Shown here one piece after another: positions 36,295 to 48,800 of a stretch of DNA of 64,000 bases. Position numbers and translations under genes: made by a program. The stretch covers positions 2,170,674 to 2,234,673 of the forward strand of contig NW_004457729.1 in NCBI RefSeq assembly GCF_000203815.1, in the 5' to 3' direction. Each line of letters starts with the position of its first letter. Position 1 is the stretch's first letter. Origin of the DNA: Cavenderia fasciculata. Its lineage: Eukaryota; Evosea; Eumycetozoa; Acytosteliales; Cavenderiaceae. A model generated the notes under the pieces. That model worked only from the letters and a program-made list of their open reading frames with translations, was not told where the DNA came from and did no database searches.

Positions 36295-38745
36295 ATGAAT
36301 AATTTGGTTGTCATAATAGTTGTATTACTATTATTTATTAATACTATCAAATCTGATGTATGTAACCATAAAATATAACAACAAACCAATTTTATACTTA
36401 TAAATATAATTATTATTATTTTTTTTAATTCATTATTTAATTTAGATTGTAGAATATGATCAAAGATCATTAAAAATAAATGGAGAAAGAAAATTAATGA
36501 TAAGTGGATCGATACATTATCCAAGAAGTACACCGTCTATGTGGCCATCATTGATAAAAAAGAGTAAGGATGCTGGAATCAATATGATTGAGACTTATGT
36601 GTTTTGGAACCTGCATCAACCCAACAACAGCCAAGAATACAACTTTGAAGGAAACGCAAACATTACTCATTTCTTGGACCTATGTCAACAGGAAGGACTA
36701 TATGTTCATCTTAGAATAGGTCCATATGTATGTGCAGAGTGGAATTATGGAGGAATACCCTCGTGGTTGAGAAACATTCCTGGTATTGTTTTCCGTGACT
36801 ATAATCAACCATGGATGACTGAAATGGCCAGTTGGATGACTTTTATTGTCAATTATTTAAAGCCATACTTTGCGAGTAATGGAGGTCCCATTATATTGGC
36901 ACAGGTAGAGAATGAATATGGATGGTTGGAGAATGAATATGGAGACAGTGGTAAATTGTATGCCGAGTGGGCAATATCGTTTGCCAAGTCTCTCAATATC
37001 GGTATTCCATGGACCATGTGTCAACAAAATGATATAGATGATGCTATCAACACTTGTAATGGATTCTATTGTCACGATTGGATTCAATATCATTTTCAAG
37101 TCTATCCCAACCAACCTGCTTTCTTTACAGAGAATTGGGCTGGCTGGATTCAATATTATTCCGAGGGTGTTCCTCACCGTCCTACAGAAGACCTACTCTA
37201 TTCGGTGGCTCGTTGGTTCTCTCGTGGTGGATCACTCATGAATTATTACATGTGGCATGGTGGTACCACTTTTGCAAGATATTCATCTACCTTTTTGACC
37301 AACTCTTACGATTACGATGCTGCATTGGACGAGTATGGTTATGAAGCAGAACCAAAATACTCTGCTCTCGCCCAATTACACTCTGTATTGAGTCAATACT
37401 CTTATATCTTATTGTCATCTGGAGAGGTGGCTCGACCAGTAAATATATCAAACATCACTACATGCAACACGATTGAAATCATTCAATACAATACTACGAT
37501 AAATGGAACATTAGAGACAATTACTTTTGTAACCAATTTTGGTGTATCTTCTTCTGCGCCAGTACAACTCAATTGGAATGGTCAAACCATTACTGTCAAT
37601 CCATGGTCAGTGTTGATTCTATACAATAATCAAACAGTAATAGATACTAGTTATGTCAAACAACAATATTCAGCACAAAAGGAATTTTACCAATCGAAAA
37701 GAGTTAAAAATGTATTGGTATCGAGTTGGACAGAACCAATTGGAGTTGGAAACTATAGCAATGTTGTGACTGCCAATTTACCAAGTGAACAACTTGACCT
37801 CACTCTAGACCAAACCGATTATCTTTGGTATGAAACAGACATCGAAATACAGACTGTTGGAGATACACTCTTGTTTAGTAATGCCGATGACATGATTTAT
37901 ATTTACATTGATGGTGAATATCAATCTTGGTCACGTGGATCACCGGCACACTTTGTATTGGACACTAAATTTGGTATTGGTACTCATAAATTATCAATAC
38001 TCTCCTTGACCATGGGTCTGATATCATATGGATCACATTTTGAATCATACAAACGAGGTCTCAATGGAACAGTCACACTTGGTACACAAGACATTACAAA
38101 CAATGGATGGTCAATGAGACCTTATCTTGTTGGTGAAATGCAAGGTATACAATCAAATCCTCATTTGACAAGTTGGTCAATTAATAATGAATTATCAATC
38201 AATCAACCTCTAACTTGGTATAAATTAAATTTAATAATTCAATCTGAAATTCAAGATACTTCATCTTTTGCTTTAGATATGATTGGGTATGTAAAAAAGA
38301 AATAGAAAAAAAACGAAAAAAAAAACTAAATAGAAAAAGAACAAAGTTACTTATTTATGTGTTAAATTTTCTTTTTCTATTCAATAGAATGAATAAAGGA
38401 TTTATAATAGTTAATGGAAATTCAATTGGTAGATATTGGTTAACATTGGGATGGGGATGTGGATCAGGATGTAATTATACAGGAGATGGATACCAAGGAT
38501 ATCTATGTAGAACTGGATGTGGAGAACCAAGTGAAAGATATTATCATGTGCCAAACGATTATTTATATCTTGAACCAAACCAATTAAATGAAATCATTGT
38601 ATTTGAAGAATTATCTGGTGATCCAAATTCCATTCAATTGGTTCAACGTTATGTTCCCTATCAACTTGATCAAACCGATTATGATAATAATTTAGAATTT
38701 CAAAGGATATTTGGTTGGTTAAAAAAAAATAATAAATCATTTTAA
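36295..38745 (+). CDS. Beta-galactosidase, glycoside hydrolase family 35
   Basis: Secreted or lysosomal enzyme removing terminal beta-galactose. Exons 36295-36357 (signal peptide only), 36446-38286 and 38388-38745 give 753 residues. The TIM barrel starts at NGERKLMISGSIHYPRS and contains the acid/base Glu178 (AQVENEYG) and the nucleophile Glu250 (FFTENWAGW). GIPWTMCQQND and MWHGGTTFARYS are typical of plant-type GH35 enzymes. Beta-sandwich domains follow, ending with KGFIIVNGNSIGRYW and VPNDYLYLEPNQLNEIIVFEE, the galactose-binding-like module of this family. No C-terminal lectin domain. Intact. Confidence 0.93.
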
Positions 38746-38826
38746 TAAAAATAACAAATTGTTACTTTTAATATATATACAAATTGTATGACTGATGATT
38801 GTTATTATTATTATTTTTTATAATTA

Positions 38827-39490
38827 TTATTGTTGATCATCTTTTTTATTACCAAGTTGAGAAAGGAAAATATTCCAAAATACAGAGACGATTGAAACAA
38901 ATAATACACGAAGATGAGGAGGAATGACAGAAAAAGTAACTGTCTGTGCAAGTGGCCAAAGAGACCAATTTACGAGTAAAGCAGGAGGTAAATCCCTTTT
39001 GATTCTTGGGAGGATACTATTTGGTGATTTATGATTGAGAGTGTCCATGATACCCATAAACACTGAAATGACACATGGAGCAAACAATAATTGATCGCAA
39101 GCAAGCTTTTTAGCAACCACAATCTTTCCTTCTCCCTTGAATACTCTATCCAACTTTCTATACCAAAAATGTAAGACCGGTCCACTAAAACATAGACCTA
39201 CACCCGACATTGTCATTGTTCTGCCTATATCCCATTCAAATGATTTCTTTTTAGTCTTTTCTCCATATCTATAATATTCAATTGATTGTGCCATTACATC
39301 TCCTGTACCCATTAATGTACCTGTTGTTAATGATTTTACTAAAGTAAAAAGAAAAAGAAAAGTAAGAGAGCGAGAATGATCATGTGTCAAAGAGTTGTCT
39401 ATCATTTCATTTCGTACCAATCAAAGGGAATCTATCTAAAGCTCTAATATAAGGTTTCCATATTACTTGATTTAAGAATGATAATACCAT
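38827..39490 (-). CDS. Mpv17/PMP22-family membrane protein
   Basis: Exons 39490-39418 and 39338-38827 join in phase 1 to 194 residues, the normal family size. Signatures: GTLMGTGDVMAQ in the first membrane segment, the DIGRT turn, GPVLHFWYRKLD, KLACDQLLFAPC and the C-terminal NWSLWPLAQTVTF..IPPHLR block (family W..WP..Q..NF..VP..R). Four membrane helices are predicted. Family members sit in the mitochondrial inner membrane or the peroxisomal membrane and may form small channels; which organelle applies is not visible here. Confidence 0.9.
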
Positions 39491-39646
39491 TCTCTCTCTC
39501 TCTCTTTATATATTTGTATCTATATCTATAAAGATATATGTGTGTAAGTAATATAATATTAATCTTTCAAAAAAGGCAATCATGATTACATCGGCAAAAA
39601 AAAAAAGAAATCAAACAAACAAAATTTGCTTCTTTTCTTTTTATAT

Positions 39647-42628
39647 TTATTTATAAATTTTAATAGTTTGACCCAATTCTCTAGTTTCTTGATCAGTTGT
39701 AAAAGCAATGATAACATCACCTTCTTCGACTTCATCGTAATTTTGAATACAAATACCACATTCCATACCCTTGGTCACTTCCTTTACGGTTTCCTTGAAA
39801 TGTTTGATCAATTCAATCTTGCCCTCGTGCATGATATCGTCACCTCTACGCACACGAATCTTGGATCCCTTTTTAAAGATACCGTCAGAGATTTTACAAC
39901 CAGCTGCCTTGATTTCGATTCTGTTGGAAATGTCAATGTTGAATGTTTGGAGTACCTTGGCCTCACCAGTGATGTTGTAGATGGTGACTGGCTCGAGACG
40001 ACTCTCCAAATGTGCTTTGATGCCATCGACAACGTGATAGATAATGTCGCTTTGAATCAACGATACTTTGTGACGTTTGACCATATCTTCGATTTTGCCC
40101 GGTAGTTTTGGTCCAAAGTAGACCAATGGTGATTTGTGTTGTAGAGCATCCTTGATATCACCTTCTGTGATTTCACCACACGATGCCTTGACAATGTTGT
40201 ATGTCATTTCATCGTCTTCGGGTAATACTGCCATCGCAATCTTGAGTGCTTCAATCGAACCACCCACATCACACTTTACAATGAGATTGGCCATTTTGTG
40301 CTCGGCCACCTTTTCCTGAACCGTCTTTTCGTCAGGATACGTTCACGCAACTCTTCCTTGAGGTCTTCATCATCCACTTCCTTTTCCTTGTATTTCTTGA
40401 AACGACCTAGTTTTTTGGGTGCACCTCCTGGTGCGTCGGTATTGGACTGCATCGACGTCTCGAGCGTCAATTGGTTGGACAACTTCTCGGCACGAATCTC
40501 GATAACCTCTCGTGCACGTGCTTCAGACTCTACCACAATCAACTCGTCGCCTGGAGAGGGAGGGGTTTCCTTGAAACCGACCACATCGACTGGCACCGAT
40601 GGTAGCGCCGATTGGACCGACGATCCAACATGATTCTTTAATTCACGAACCTTTCCATAACTCGTTCCACATACAAAGAAATCGCCAACCTTGAGTGTAC
40701 CAGCCTTGACGAGGACGGTCGCAGCGACACCACGCTTGGGGATAAACGTGCTCTCAATGACGACACACTCGGCAGGGACGTCACGTGGTGCACGCAACTC
40801 GAGGTATTTGCTGAGGAAGACAATGGTCTCTTCGAGCTGGTCAATACCCTGGCCGGTGAGTGCCGATATTTCGACAAAGGGGATATCGCCGCCCATGCCG
40901 TCCAACAAGACGCCATTCTCGAGGAGTTGGCGCTTGGCCAGCTCCTTGTCGACGCCTGGCTTGTCAATCTTGTTGAGCGCCACTATATAGGGGATCTTGG
41001 CGGCCTGAATCGCGCGAATGGCCTCTTTGGTCTGTTCTTGCACACCGTCGTCGACGGCAACAATCAAAATGGCAATGTCGGTGGTCGATACTCCACGCAC
41101 ACGCATCTGTGAAAAGGCAGCATGTCCTGGTGTGTCCATGAATGTGATGTGTTCCTGTGTCGATGGAAGTGTCACTTCAAACGCACCGATATGCTGTGTA
41201 ATTCTGCCTGCTTCGCCTTGCACCACGTTTGACTTTCTCATGTAATCCAACAAACTTGTCTTTCCGTGATCAATGTGTCCGACGATGGTCACGACGGGTG
41301 CACGGTACGGCCACGACGGGTCAGATGTACGTGGTCGGCTCTTGAGATCGAGATCGTCACGATCGGCAGGCCACTGTGGCTCAAAGTCATACTCTTGCGC
41401 GAGTAATTCGACAATTTCCTTTTTTAGAATGACATCTGATCGCATTGGACGCTCGCCCATACGAATCATCCATTTGATAATGTCAATGGTCGAGATTTGA
41501 AGCAAGCCAGACAACCCCTTCGGCGAGGGAATGATAGGTATCTGAATTTTTCTTTTTTGTGGTACGTATGATTGGATTTGTTGGAGACGTAGGTCTTGAC
41601 GTCGTTGTCTTTCCTCTTGTTTCTTTTTGATGGCTTCTTTGTGTTCTTTGAAAGCTTGTACCTTTCGATCGATCGACATGGTCTCTCCACCATCCACGCC
41701 ATCAAAGTATTTTTCCATTTCAATGTCTTCTTCGTCCATTTCCTCTCCATCCTCGTCTTCATCTTCCTCTTCGTCTTCTTCGTTGGGGTCGCGTTCAAAA
41801 TCGTTTTGACTCTCTATTTCATCTTTTTCTCTTGGGTCTTGTTTAAATACATATTTTGTCTTTTGCACAGTCTCTACTTGCATTAGTTGTGGTGGTGGAA
41901 GATTAAACTCTTTCAAAATATCATTTTTCTTTTGTAATTGCATCAATTGTTGGAATTGTTGTTGTTTCTTTTGATGTAATAAATCATTGGCTGATGGTTG
42001 TCTTGTTTGAAATGTTTGTTTCATTTGGAATGATTTCATATCCAATTGTGGTGATTGTGGTGGTTGTTGTTGTTGTTGTTGCTGTTGTTGAAAGGTTGGC
42101 ATATTTGGTATCTTGATTGATGATCCCATTGACATCTTCATAAAATTGGCAAATGTATTCTTTGGTGTTGATGTTGGTATTTGTGGAAATGATGATTTTG
42201 GTTGAGCTGCAGCAGCAGCAGTCGTATCTTCAGTAACATTTTCTTTTGTTTGTTGTTGTTGTTGTTGTTGCTGCTGCTGTTGTTGCAAAAACATTTTAAT
42301 TTGTTCTCCAACTAGTTCCTTTCTTTGTTTATTTCTTTCAAGTGTTAGGTTTTCATGTTTCTTTTGTGCCATTCCACTTTTAACTTGTTTAAACTAAACA
42401 TCATAAAGAATGATTAGATTAGTCTATATATCACTTATCTATCTATCTATCTATATCTATCTATTGTTCACTTACACCCCATTGATTGAATTGAGATTGT
42501 TTATCATTTGAATCATTATTTGTTGCATATGAAGATTGTTGATGATGATGATGATGTGAAGTGATATTTAATAATGATCTTGAATAAAGATTACTCGATA
42601 CTATAGTAGCTCGATTTAAATTCAACAT
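39647..42628 (-). CDS. mtif2: Mitochondrial translation initiation factor IF-2 (apparent frameshift)
   Basis: GTPase placing initiator tRNA on the mitochondrial small ribosomal subunit. Exon 1 (42628-42476) encodes an Arg-containing presequence (MLNLNRATIVSSNLYSRS); exon 2 starts at 42393. A Gln-rich, charged N-terminal half leads to the IF2 N-region (KRKIQIPIIPSPKG) and the G domain at about residue 420: GHIDHGKTS (G1), DTPGHAAF (G3), NKID (G4). Domain II follows (FIPKRGVAATVLVKAGTL). Near 40335-40345 the frame changes by one base: upstream frame reads EELRER, downstream frame continues YPDEKTVQEKVAEHKMANLIV into domains III-IV, ending at 39647. No AT-rich intron fits there. A sequence error, a real lesion or ribosomal frameshifting are the options; clean coding on both sides favours error. 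Confidence 0.88.
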
Positions 42629-42833
42629 CTTCTATCTCCTATCTATCTATCTATTCTATCTCCTATCTATCTATATTCTTGAATAGATGAATGAATATTA
42701 TTATATTATAAAATCATTACAACAAGTCTCGAGTTGTCATAATTATTCATCAACCGAACGAAAATTTAAAATGAATTTACACAAACTCATAACAATGATC
42801 ATTCTTGTCTACACTCACACACATAAAACATAG
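42629..42833. promoter_or_regulatory. Shared divergent promoter of two mitochondrial genes
   Basis: Only 205 bp separate the divergent start codons of mitochondrial IF-2 and SDHAF3. It contains ctatctatct tracts and an A/T-rich core. Both products act in mitochondria, so co-regulation is plausible. Confidence 0.5.
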
Positions 42834-43259
42834 ATGTACAGTAAAGATCAATTTCTTTCACTATATAGAGGATTACTAAGATGTCATAGAATATTACAAG
42901 AACCTATTAAATCGATGGGTGATCAATATGTCAGAACGGAATGGAGGTTGCATCTAAAGACAGACAAGAAAACAGCATTCATCTTTTACAAAAAGTGGCA
43001 AGAGTATCTTGACTTTATGCTGACGCAACATCAAAAGAATGATGATCTACTCAACAACACTATAGATGGACAGAATAATGATAGCAACGCACTGCCATCA
43101 TTTGGAAGACACATGACTGTTCGTGAATTAGAGAAACTAAACGATGAACAAAAAGGTCAATTATCTAAACTTAAAATAGAATCATTCCAACTATTTGAAG
43201 ATGATGCCGATGGAGAATCAACTATAATTGATCCAGATATAACCAATAATAAGAAGTAA
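42834..43259 (+). CDS. sdhaf3: Succinate dehydrogenase assembly factor 3 (SDHAF3/Acn9)
   Basis: LYR-motif protein of the mitochondrial matrix that helps mature the iron-sulfur subunit of complex II. Single exon, 141 residues. The LYR motif is in FLSLYRGLLRCHRILQ. KSMGDQYVRTEWRLH and FYKKWQEYLDFML match the SDHAF3 pattern (LGDxYVKxEFRRH, then FLxxWxxY). The tail after residue 80 is acidic and Asn-rich, giving a protein slightly longer than the usual 120 or so. Confidence 0.9.
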   Translation: MYSKDQFLSLYRGLLRCHRILQEPIKSMGDQYVRTEWRLHLKTDKKTAFIFYKKWQEYLDFMLTQHQKNDDLLNNTIDGQNNDSNALPSFGRHMTVRELEKLNDEQKGQLSKLKIESFQLFEDDADGESTIIDPDITNNKK

Positions 43260-43404
43260 TAAATAATAATAATAATAATAATAGTAGTTTTGTATATAAT
43301 CGTATGTGGTATATATATTTAATATATTATACAAATCGCAATGTTTTTCTTCTTCTTCTTTTTACATTATTATACAGGTATATATTATATATTGTTTGTT
43401 ATTA

Positions 43405-43922
43405 TTATTGTTGTTGAGGAGGTGCTAAATAACCTATTAATAACTTTTCCAACATTGCTTCTAAATTTACCCAATCATGTCTAAAATCTAGATAAATATA
43501 TAATGTAATGTTGTTAATACAAATTATTTGTATCAAGAGGAGGGATGATCCTTTTTTTGTATCATACCAAACATAAAAGTACAATCTTTACCAGCAGCTC
43601 TTTCAAGTTGTACATCACCTCCAGGATGATAAGTGAAATAAGGAGTTAGGTTATAAACCTTTCCTTTATACACTGTCCATGCATCTTGACGTGTATTGTG
43701 TTTCTCCAACTCTTCAATAGTGATCAATCTAGGAGGTTCGTATGCATGTATCATAGGTGTTGCAGCACGTTGCATCTTTAACCAATCCAATTGACTGTGA
43801 CCAGGTTGAAGAGGTACCTTTTGCTTTACTCTCTTACCACTTTTCTTTTCCTCTACTTCATTTTCAGTTGGTTGTAATATAATTCTATTTCTATCCATCA
43901 AGTTAATTAATCGATCAACCAA
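43405..43922 (-). CDS. Cytochrome b5-domain protein (CYB5R4 N-terminus-like)
   Basis: Heme-binding electron carrier. Exon 1 (43922-43568) and exon 2 (43487-43405) join in phase 1 to 145 residues. The b5 fold runs from ITIEELEKHNT to the end. The two axial heme histidines are in YHPGGDVQLERAAGKD and FRHDW. The N-terminal 75 residues include SQLDWLKMQ, which resembles the segment before the b5 domain of cytochrome b5 reductase 4. No C-terminal membrane anchor, so a soluble stand-alone b5. Translation past the donor without splicing would lose the second heme histidine, which supports the intron. Confidence 0.88.
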
Positions 43923-44227
43923 TCAGTCAGGTCAGGTGTTTGTTTAATCAACAATCACTCTCTATTTAGACTAAACCTATAATATCTGTTCTAAGGCAAT
44001 GATCGCACCAATAAAAAAAAAAAAAAAAAAAAAAAGGTATCCATGGTTCCCAAATCGGGAAAAAAACAACACGTCGTCAAGAAGAGGCGCAAACCAGAGA
44101 AAGTTGTTGGGTGAGCGATTCTTTTAGAAGAAAATCATCCCCCTTTCCAAAAAGACAACACATTGTTGTTATTTCAACGGTCACTTTTTATTTTTAAATT
44201 CATTGTATTACTACAAGTAGAAAAAAA
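43923..44227. promoter_or_regulatory. Divergent spacer, cytochrome b5 / SAP protein
   Basis: 305 bp with a 22-base poly-A run near 44013-44034 and a less AT-rich block (about 44050-44115, acacgtcgtcaagaagagg). Both start codons face outward, so two promoters lie here. Confidence 0.45.
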
Positions 44228-45718
44228 ATGTCAACTACTACAAATAATTTTACACAAGACCAATTGGAAAAATTTACCTATCAAAGATTAGTAGAGATTT
44301 GTAAATCAAATGATATTACAATCAAAGGTAAAAAAGCTGATTTGGTTCAGTTGATTATCAACAAAAACAACAACAACTCAACAACAACAACAACAAAAGC
44401 AACTAAAAAGGCAAAGGGTGAAGCTACTCCAATTACAACTACCGTTGAACAAGATGGTCAACAAGAACAACAAGAAGAGGAAGTAACAACAACCACTGTT
44501 TCAGGAAACAAAAAGAGAAAGGCCCCTGAACCCGAAACTACTGCAGAAGTTCCTGTTGAAGTCACTTCTCCCGTTGCTCCAGTTGAAGTTGCTGCTCCAG
44601 TCGAAGCCACAGTACCAGTTGAAGTGGCCGTACCAGTTGAAGTAACTGTTCCAGTTGAAGTAACTGCTCCAGTTGAGGTTACAGCACCAGTTGAAGTCAC
44701 TGCTCCAGTTGAAGTAACAACTGTTCCAGTTGAAGTAACTGCTCCAGTTGAAGCCAATCCGCTGACTACATCTGAAACAGCGCCAGCAGCAGCAGTTGCT
44801 CCAGAAGTAGATGGTGACCCAGACAACGAAGTAATACAACTTAGAATGACACGTGAAGGATGTAACAGTGGTGAATTACATGCATCTTTGATTTGGCATG
44901 ATATTGCCGATCTCGACTTACATGTAATTACCCCATCAGGTGAACATCTTTATTTTGGTTTTAAAGAATCTCGTTGTGGAGGTTGGTTGGATGTATGTAT
45001 AATAACCTATATATAATCTTAATAATATTGACAATTTATTTTCTTATTTATTTTATTTATATTTTAGAGAGACATGAATGCTGGATATGGACAATCAACA
45101 GAACCAATTGAAAATATTTTCTGGGCATCAGCAGGATCAGGAAAATATAAGATCTATGTTAATAACTTTAATTGTCATTCCAACAGTGAACCAAGATTCT
45201 CTGATCGTCAAAGATCAGTTCCATTCCGTGTTAGATTACTAAAGGAAGGAAAGACACATTGGTTCGATGGATCAGTCAAACATGGTCAAAGTGTGACTTG
45301 TTTTGAATTCAATCTAAAGGGAGGTGGTGCTGTCGGATCGTTTGTTGTTGTACCACCATGTGATCAACCAGCTACATTCCAAGAATTGTGTCAAAAGAAT
45401 AATGTTAGTTATAGACAAGGTGAAGGATACTATGCATTAAAGAAAAAGGAAGATATCTCTGTCGCCAAGGATATGGTTCTACACAATACAATCACCGATA
45501 CCTTTACTATTGGTCATGTTGATGTGTGTACACTTCTCAATGTTCCAATTGACAAGCCACTCACGCTCACCCCCGCCAATATTCCAGCCAATTGTCGTCT
45601 ATTTGTTCAATCAACAAGTCACAATAGAAAAATTCCAAAAGATACTCATGTCCTAATGAGAGTATCTGTTCGTGAAGCTCTTGGTTTTAGACATGCTTCT
45701 AAATATAATTTTAGATAA
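44228..45718 (+). CDS. SAP-domain protein with YfaP/DUF2135-like domain
   Basis: Exons 44228-44992 and 45068-45718 join in phase 0 to 471 residues. A SAP motif (about residues 12-46: FTYQRLVEICKSNDI, KGKKADLVQLI) normally binds AT-rich scaffold DNA or RNA. A basic, low-complexity linker then carries a Pro-Val-Glu-Val-Thr-Ala hexapeptide array. The next domain (about 205-345) reads ELHASLIWHDIADLDLHVITP, then YFGFKESRCGGWLDRDMN and NIFWASAGSGKYKIYVNNF, the pattern of the bacterial YfaP/DUF2135 family (W..D.DLDLHV..P.G..iyY..k.S..GG.LDrD). The last 110 residues are a separate unknown domain. No signal peptide; a nuclear role is inferred from SAP only. Confidence 0.8.
44551..44757 (+). repeat. 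Hexapeptide-coding tandem repeat (PVEVTA-like)
   Basis: About eleven units of an 18-base repeat (close to ccagttgaagtaactgct) encoding PVEVTA/PVEVAV variants between the SAP and YfaP-like domains. Third-position changes between units show it is not brand new. Confidence 0.85.
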
Positions 45719-45831
45719 TCAAAAACAATAAATAGAACAAACAAATCAAATTAATTAATTTATTTATTTTAATCTTTGAAAAAAAAGAGATACAAAGAAG
45801 AAGTTAGTTAACAAACTTGATGTGGGATGAT

Positions 45832-48800
45832 TTAAAAATAAATAAATGATACTAATAATAGTATAATGGATAAGAGAGAGATGACTGGAATTTGAGGGGA
45901 GAGAGAAACTTCTCCTCCAGTGGTAGTACCGCCGGTTGTAGTGTTGGGTGGTGAAGTGACATTGGGAGGGGGTGGTAGACACTTGGGGACTGGTACAAGG
46001 ACAGCTGGATCAGTGTAAAAGGTACAACCACCTGGTGAAGGGTCTTGTACCCATACACTATAATTGCCAGCAAATAGATCGAGTCTAATGCCAAAGTCAA
46101 TGTTGAGTGACGATCGGTTAAACAAAGTTTGGTTGTGTACAGTGTTGTTGAAAAAGTTGATGGCCTGTGCAAAGAGTTGAGTGCCACTAGAAGCGAGATT
46201 GTCTAGACGGTTGGGGTTGTAGACAATATAGACTAGTTGTTCGCATACACCTGCTTGATTGGGAATAATCTTAATGTCAAAAGAGTTGTTTTTGACTGTT
46301 ACAAACTCGGTGACAAATGATGTACAAACATCTTGGATGTTGGCTGATACTTGGTATTGACCGGGACTGAGTGAATCGATCAGTATCTCACCGTTGGCAT
46401 TTGGCTGTTTGCCAGTGACCGTAACACCATCTACAGCATACGTCACATTGAGTCCTCGAGGACTAGTACCAAGTGAATACGATGCATAGGTGGTATTAAA
46501 ACTTTGACAATAGTTTTCAACTCGCGTAACAATTAGTTTCGGTTCATTTGATGATACCTTGATACCAGACGATCGTTGTGTGCATTTGGTACTCGATACA
46601 ATGATGGTGTAATCGGCACCTGCACCAAGACCGCTAAATACAAACGACGATTCTTCAGGGGTCGACCCCTGGATAGTCGAACGTTGGAAATTGTCGTCTG
46701 CATCAACCATACTCACAAACGAGTCGGCTGGGAACCCAGTCACCTTGATCTGCCCGTCCATCATACCACGACACGTTTCATTGGCCACTACCTCATATTC
46801 AAAGGGTAATGCCAGCGATTGAGAGGGTGCAAATACTACTTGAATGGGGATGGATCCAGTGGCAAGTGAATACCGATCAGTGTAGAGCATAGTGTAGGTA
46901 CCAGCAACCACCGAGTAAATAAGTGTATCCACATCAAACGAGACATAGGTTTGGGTGAGTTCTGAACGAAGGAATAGTTGGAAACGGGCGTAACTGTCGG
47001 CTGACACGACAATATGCATATTGAGACTACCACATTCATCAACTGGATTGATTGAATAGGTTGGTTTGGGGAACGAGGTATTGAGAAGGTTGTAAGACAC
47101 TGCATACTTGCAAGCTACACCATACTGCAGTTCAAACAAGTTGACAGAGTTTTTGTTTTCAATACCTGTGATTTCAGTGTTGGTAGTGTCTGGTAGATAT
47201 CCACTTGCTTGTAATTGGATAGCTGCTACGTACGACTTTACAGGGGACAGTCTCTTTGTTTCAATGTATCCATTCTTTCGACCTGGATCAGCATGTACAA
47301 GAGTCGATGTGATAAATGGCAGAGGAGCAGTTGCAGGCAGCGAAAAGTTTGCTCTAAAAGTACAAGCAGTGCCAGCATTGACTTGAATAAACTGATCACC
47401 ACCACCAATCATGGTAAGTGTATTTCTTAGATAGGAAGTTGATTTGTATGGTTCTGGTAATCCAATTCTATAGATTGATTTGATCAGCGGTGTTTGATCG
47501 AATCCACCCATTGACAAGTACACCTTGACCGATCCATCACCCAGTCCCAATGCCGAATCACAAGATGTAGCAGTCAATGGAATGACAGAGATACCAACAC
47601 CAGTTTGGTCAGTTGCCAAATCAATCCCCTTTACCATTCCAAAACCACAAACAGAGTGTGTAAAATTAATACTATTATCATAGATTGATGGTGTAGAGAA
47701 TATACCACCACCCAAATATTGTCCAGTTGCAATTGATAGATTACTAAATTCCTCCCAATTTGATATTGATATTTGTCCTGAATTTACATTACAATTTGTT
47801 GTACTTTGTTTTACTATAGTACTAGTTGTAATTACTAAACATATTAAAAAAGAAAATAAATTAATAAATTAATTTAAATAAATAAATAATATTCTCTTCT
47901 TCTTTTCTTTTTTTTCTTTCTTTTCTTTTCTTACCTCTTGAATCAGTAAATGGAATTGAAATATTAAAAGATTCTCTACAATTTAAAAAGTTGTAGGCAT
48001 ATTGTAGATATACTTGATTTTGTCCGGTTGGGAGATAGAGTGTAAAGGCATTGTTGACAATGGTGATTGGTAGATTGACCCAGTTGTCATAGTTGAAAGA
48101 GGCAGATTGGAATCCAGGTGCCAAGTTTGAGAATTGAACTTTGGCAAATGATTGTTGACAAACTGCAGGTTCTATAATGGTATAGGTGGCAGCAGAGATA
48201 TCGTATGTATCCCAAGCTCCGGCATGTACACCAGAGGTTGGACAAGTTGGATGAAAGTAATAGATAGTTTGACCACTAGGCCAATAATTATTGAAAACAT
48301 TTGGTTTATACGATGTTTGACCTTTATAAGACACCCAAATCTCTGCAATACCAATACCAGGTGATACGGTTGTACATACGTTTGGACGACGAGTAACATT
48401 TTGTTGAACAATTTTAAAATCTAAATAATTGATTTTCCAATTCTCCTCTGGTATCAATGTAATTGTTGTATTTACATCGTTGGGTGCATCTGGTTCGTGT
48501 GCTACAAGTGTCCATGTACTATGGTAGAGATTGGATATTCTACCAGTTGTTGGGTCTGCTTGTACCGTTGTGTTACCATTGGTGATCCACAGTCTATCAA
48601 ACTGTTCGAAATTGTCTACAACAATCTCTATGACATCCATACAAAAATCACCAGATTTGGTGTATCTAAAGATTGGCTTGACACGTCTAACATCAATCAC
48701 TAGGTTTTGAGTGTAACATGATGTCGAAATGGTATAAGTGTCGTCATAGTCTACACTAACTTGACCGTTGGTAGTGTCGATTGGTATTATACCATTCTTG

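Noticed and set aside
44048-44064. Short palindrome ttcccaaatcgggaa as an operator
   Set aside because: Five-base arms are expected by chance and nothing links it to regulation.
44458-44839. Long antisense open frames across the SAP gene
   Set aside because: They come from the hexapeptide repeat, which stays open in several frames; composition is pure repeat translation.
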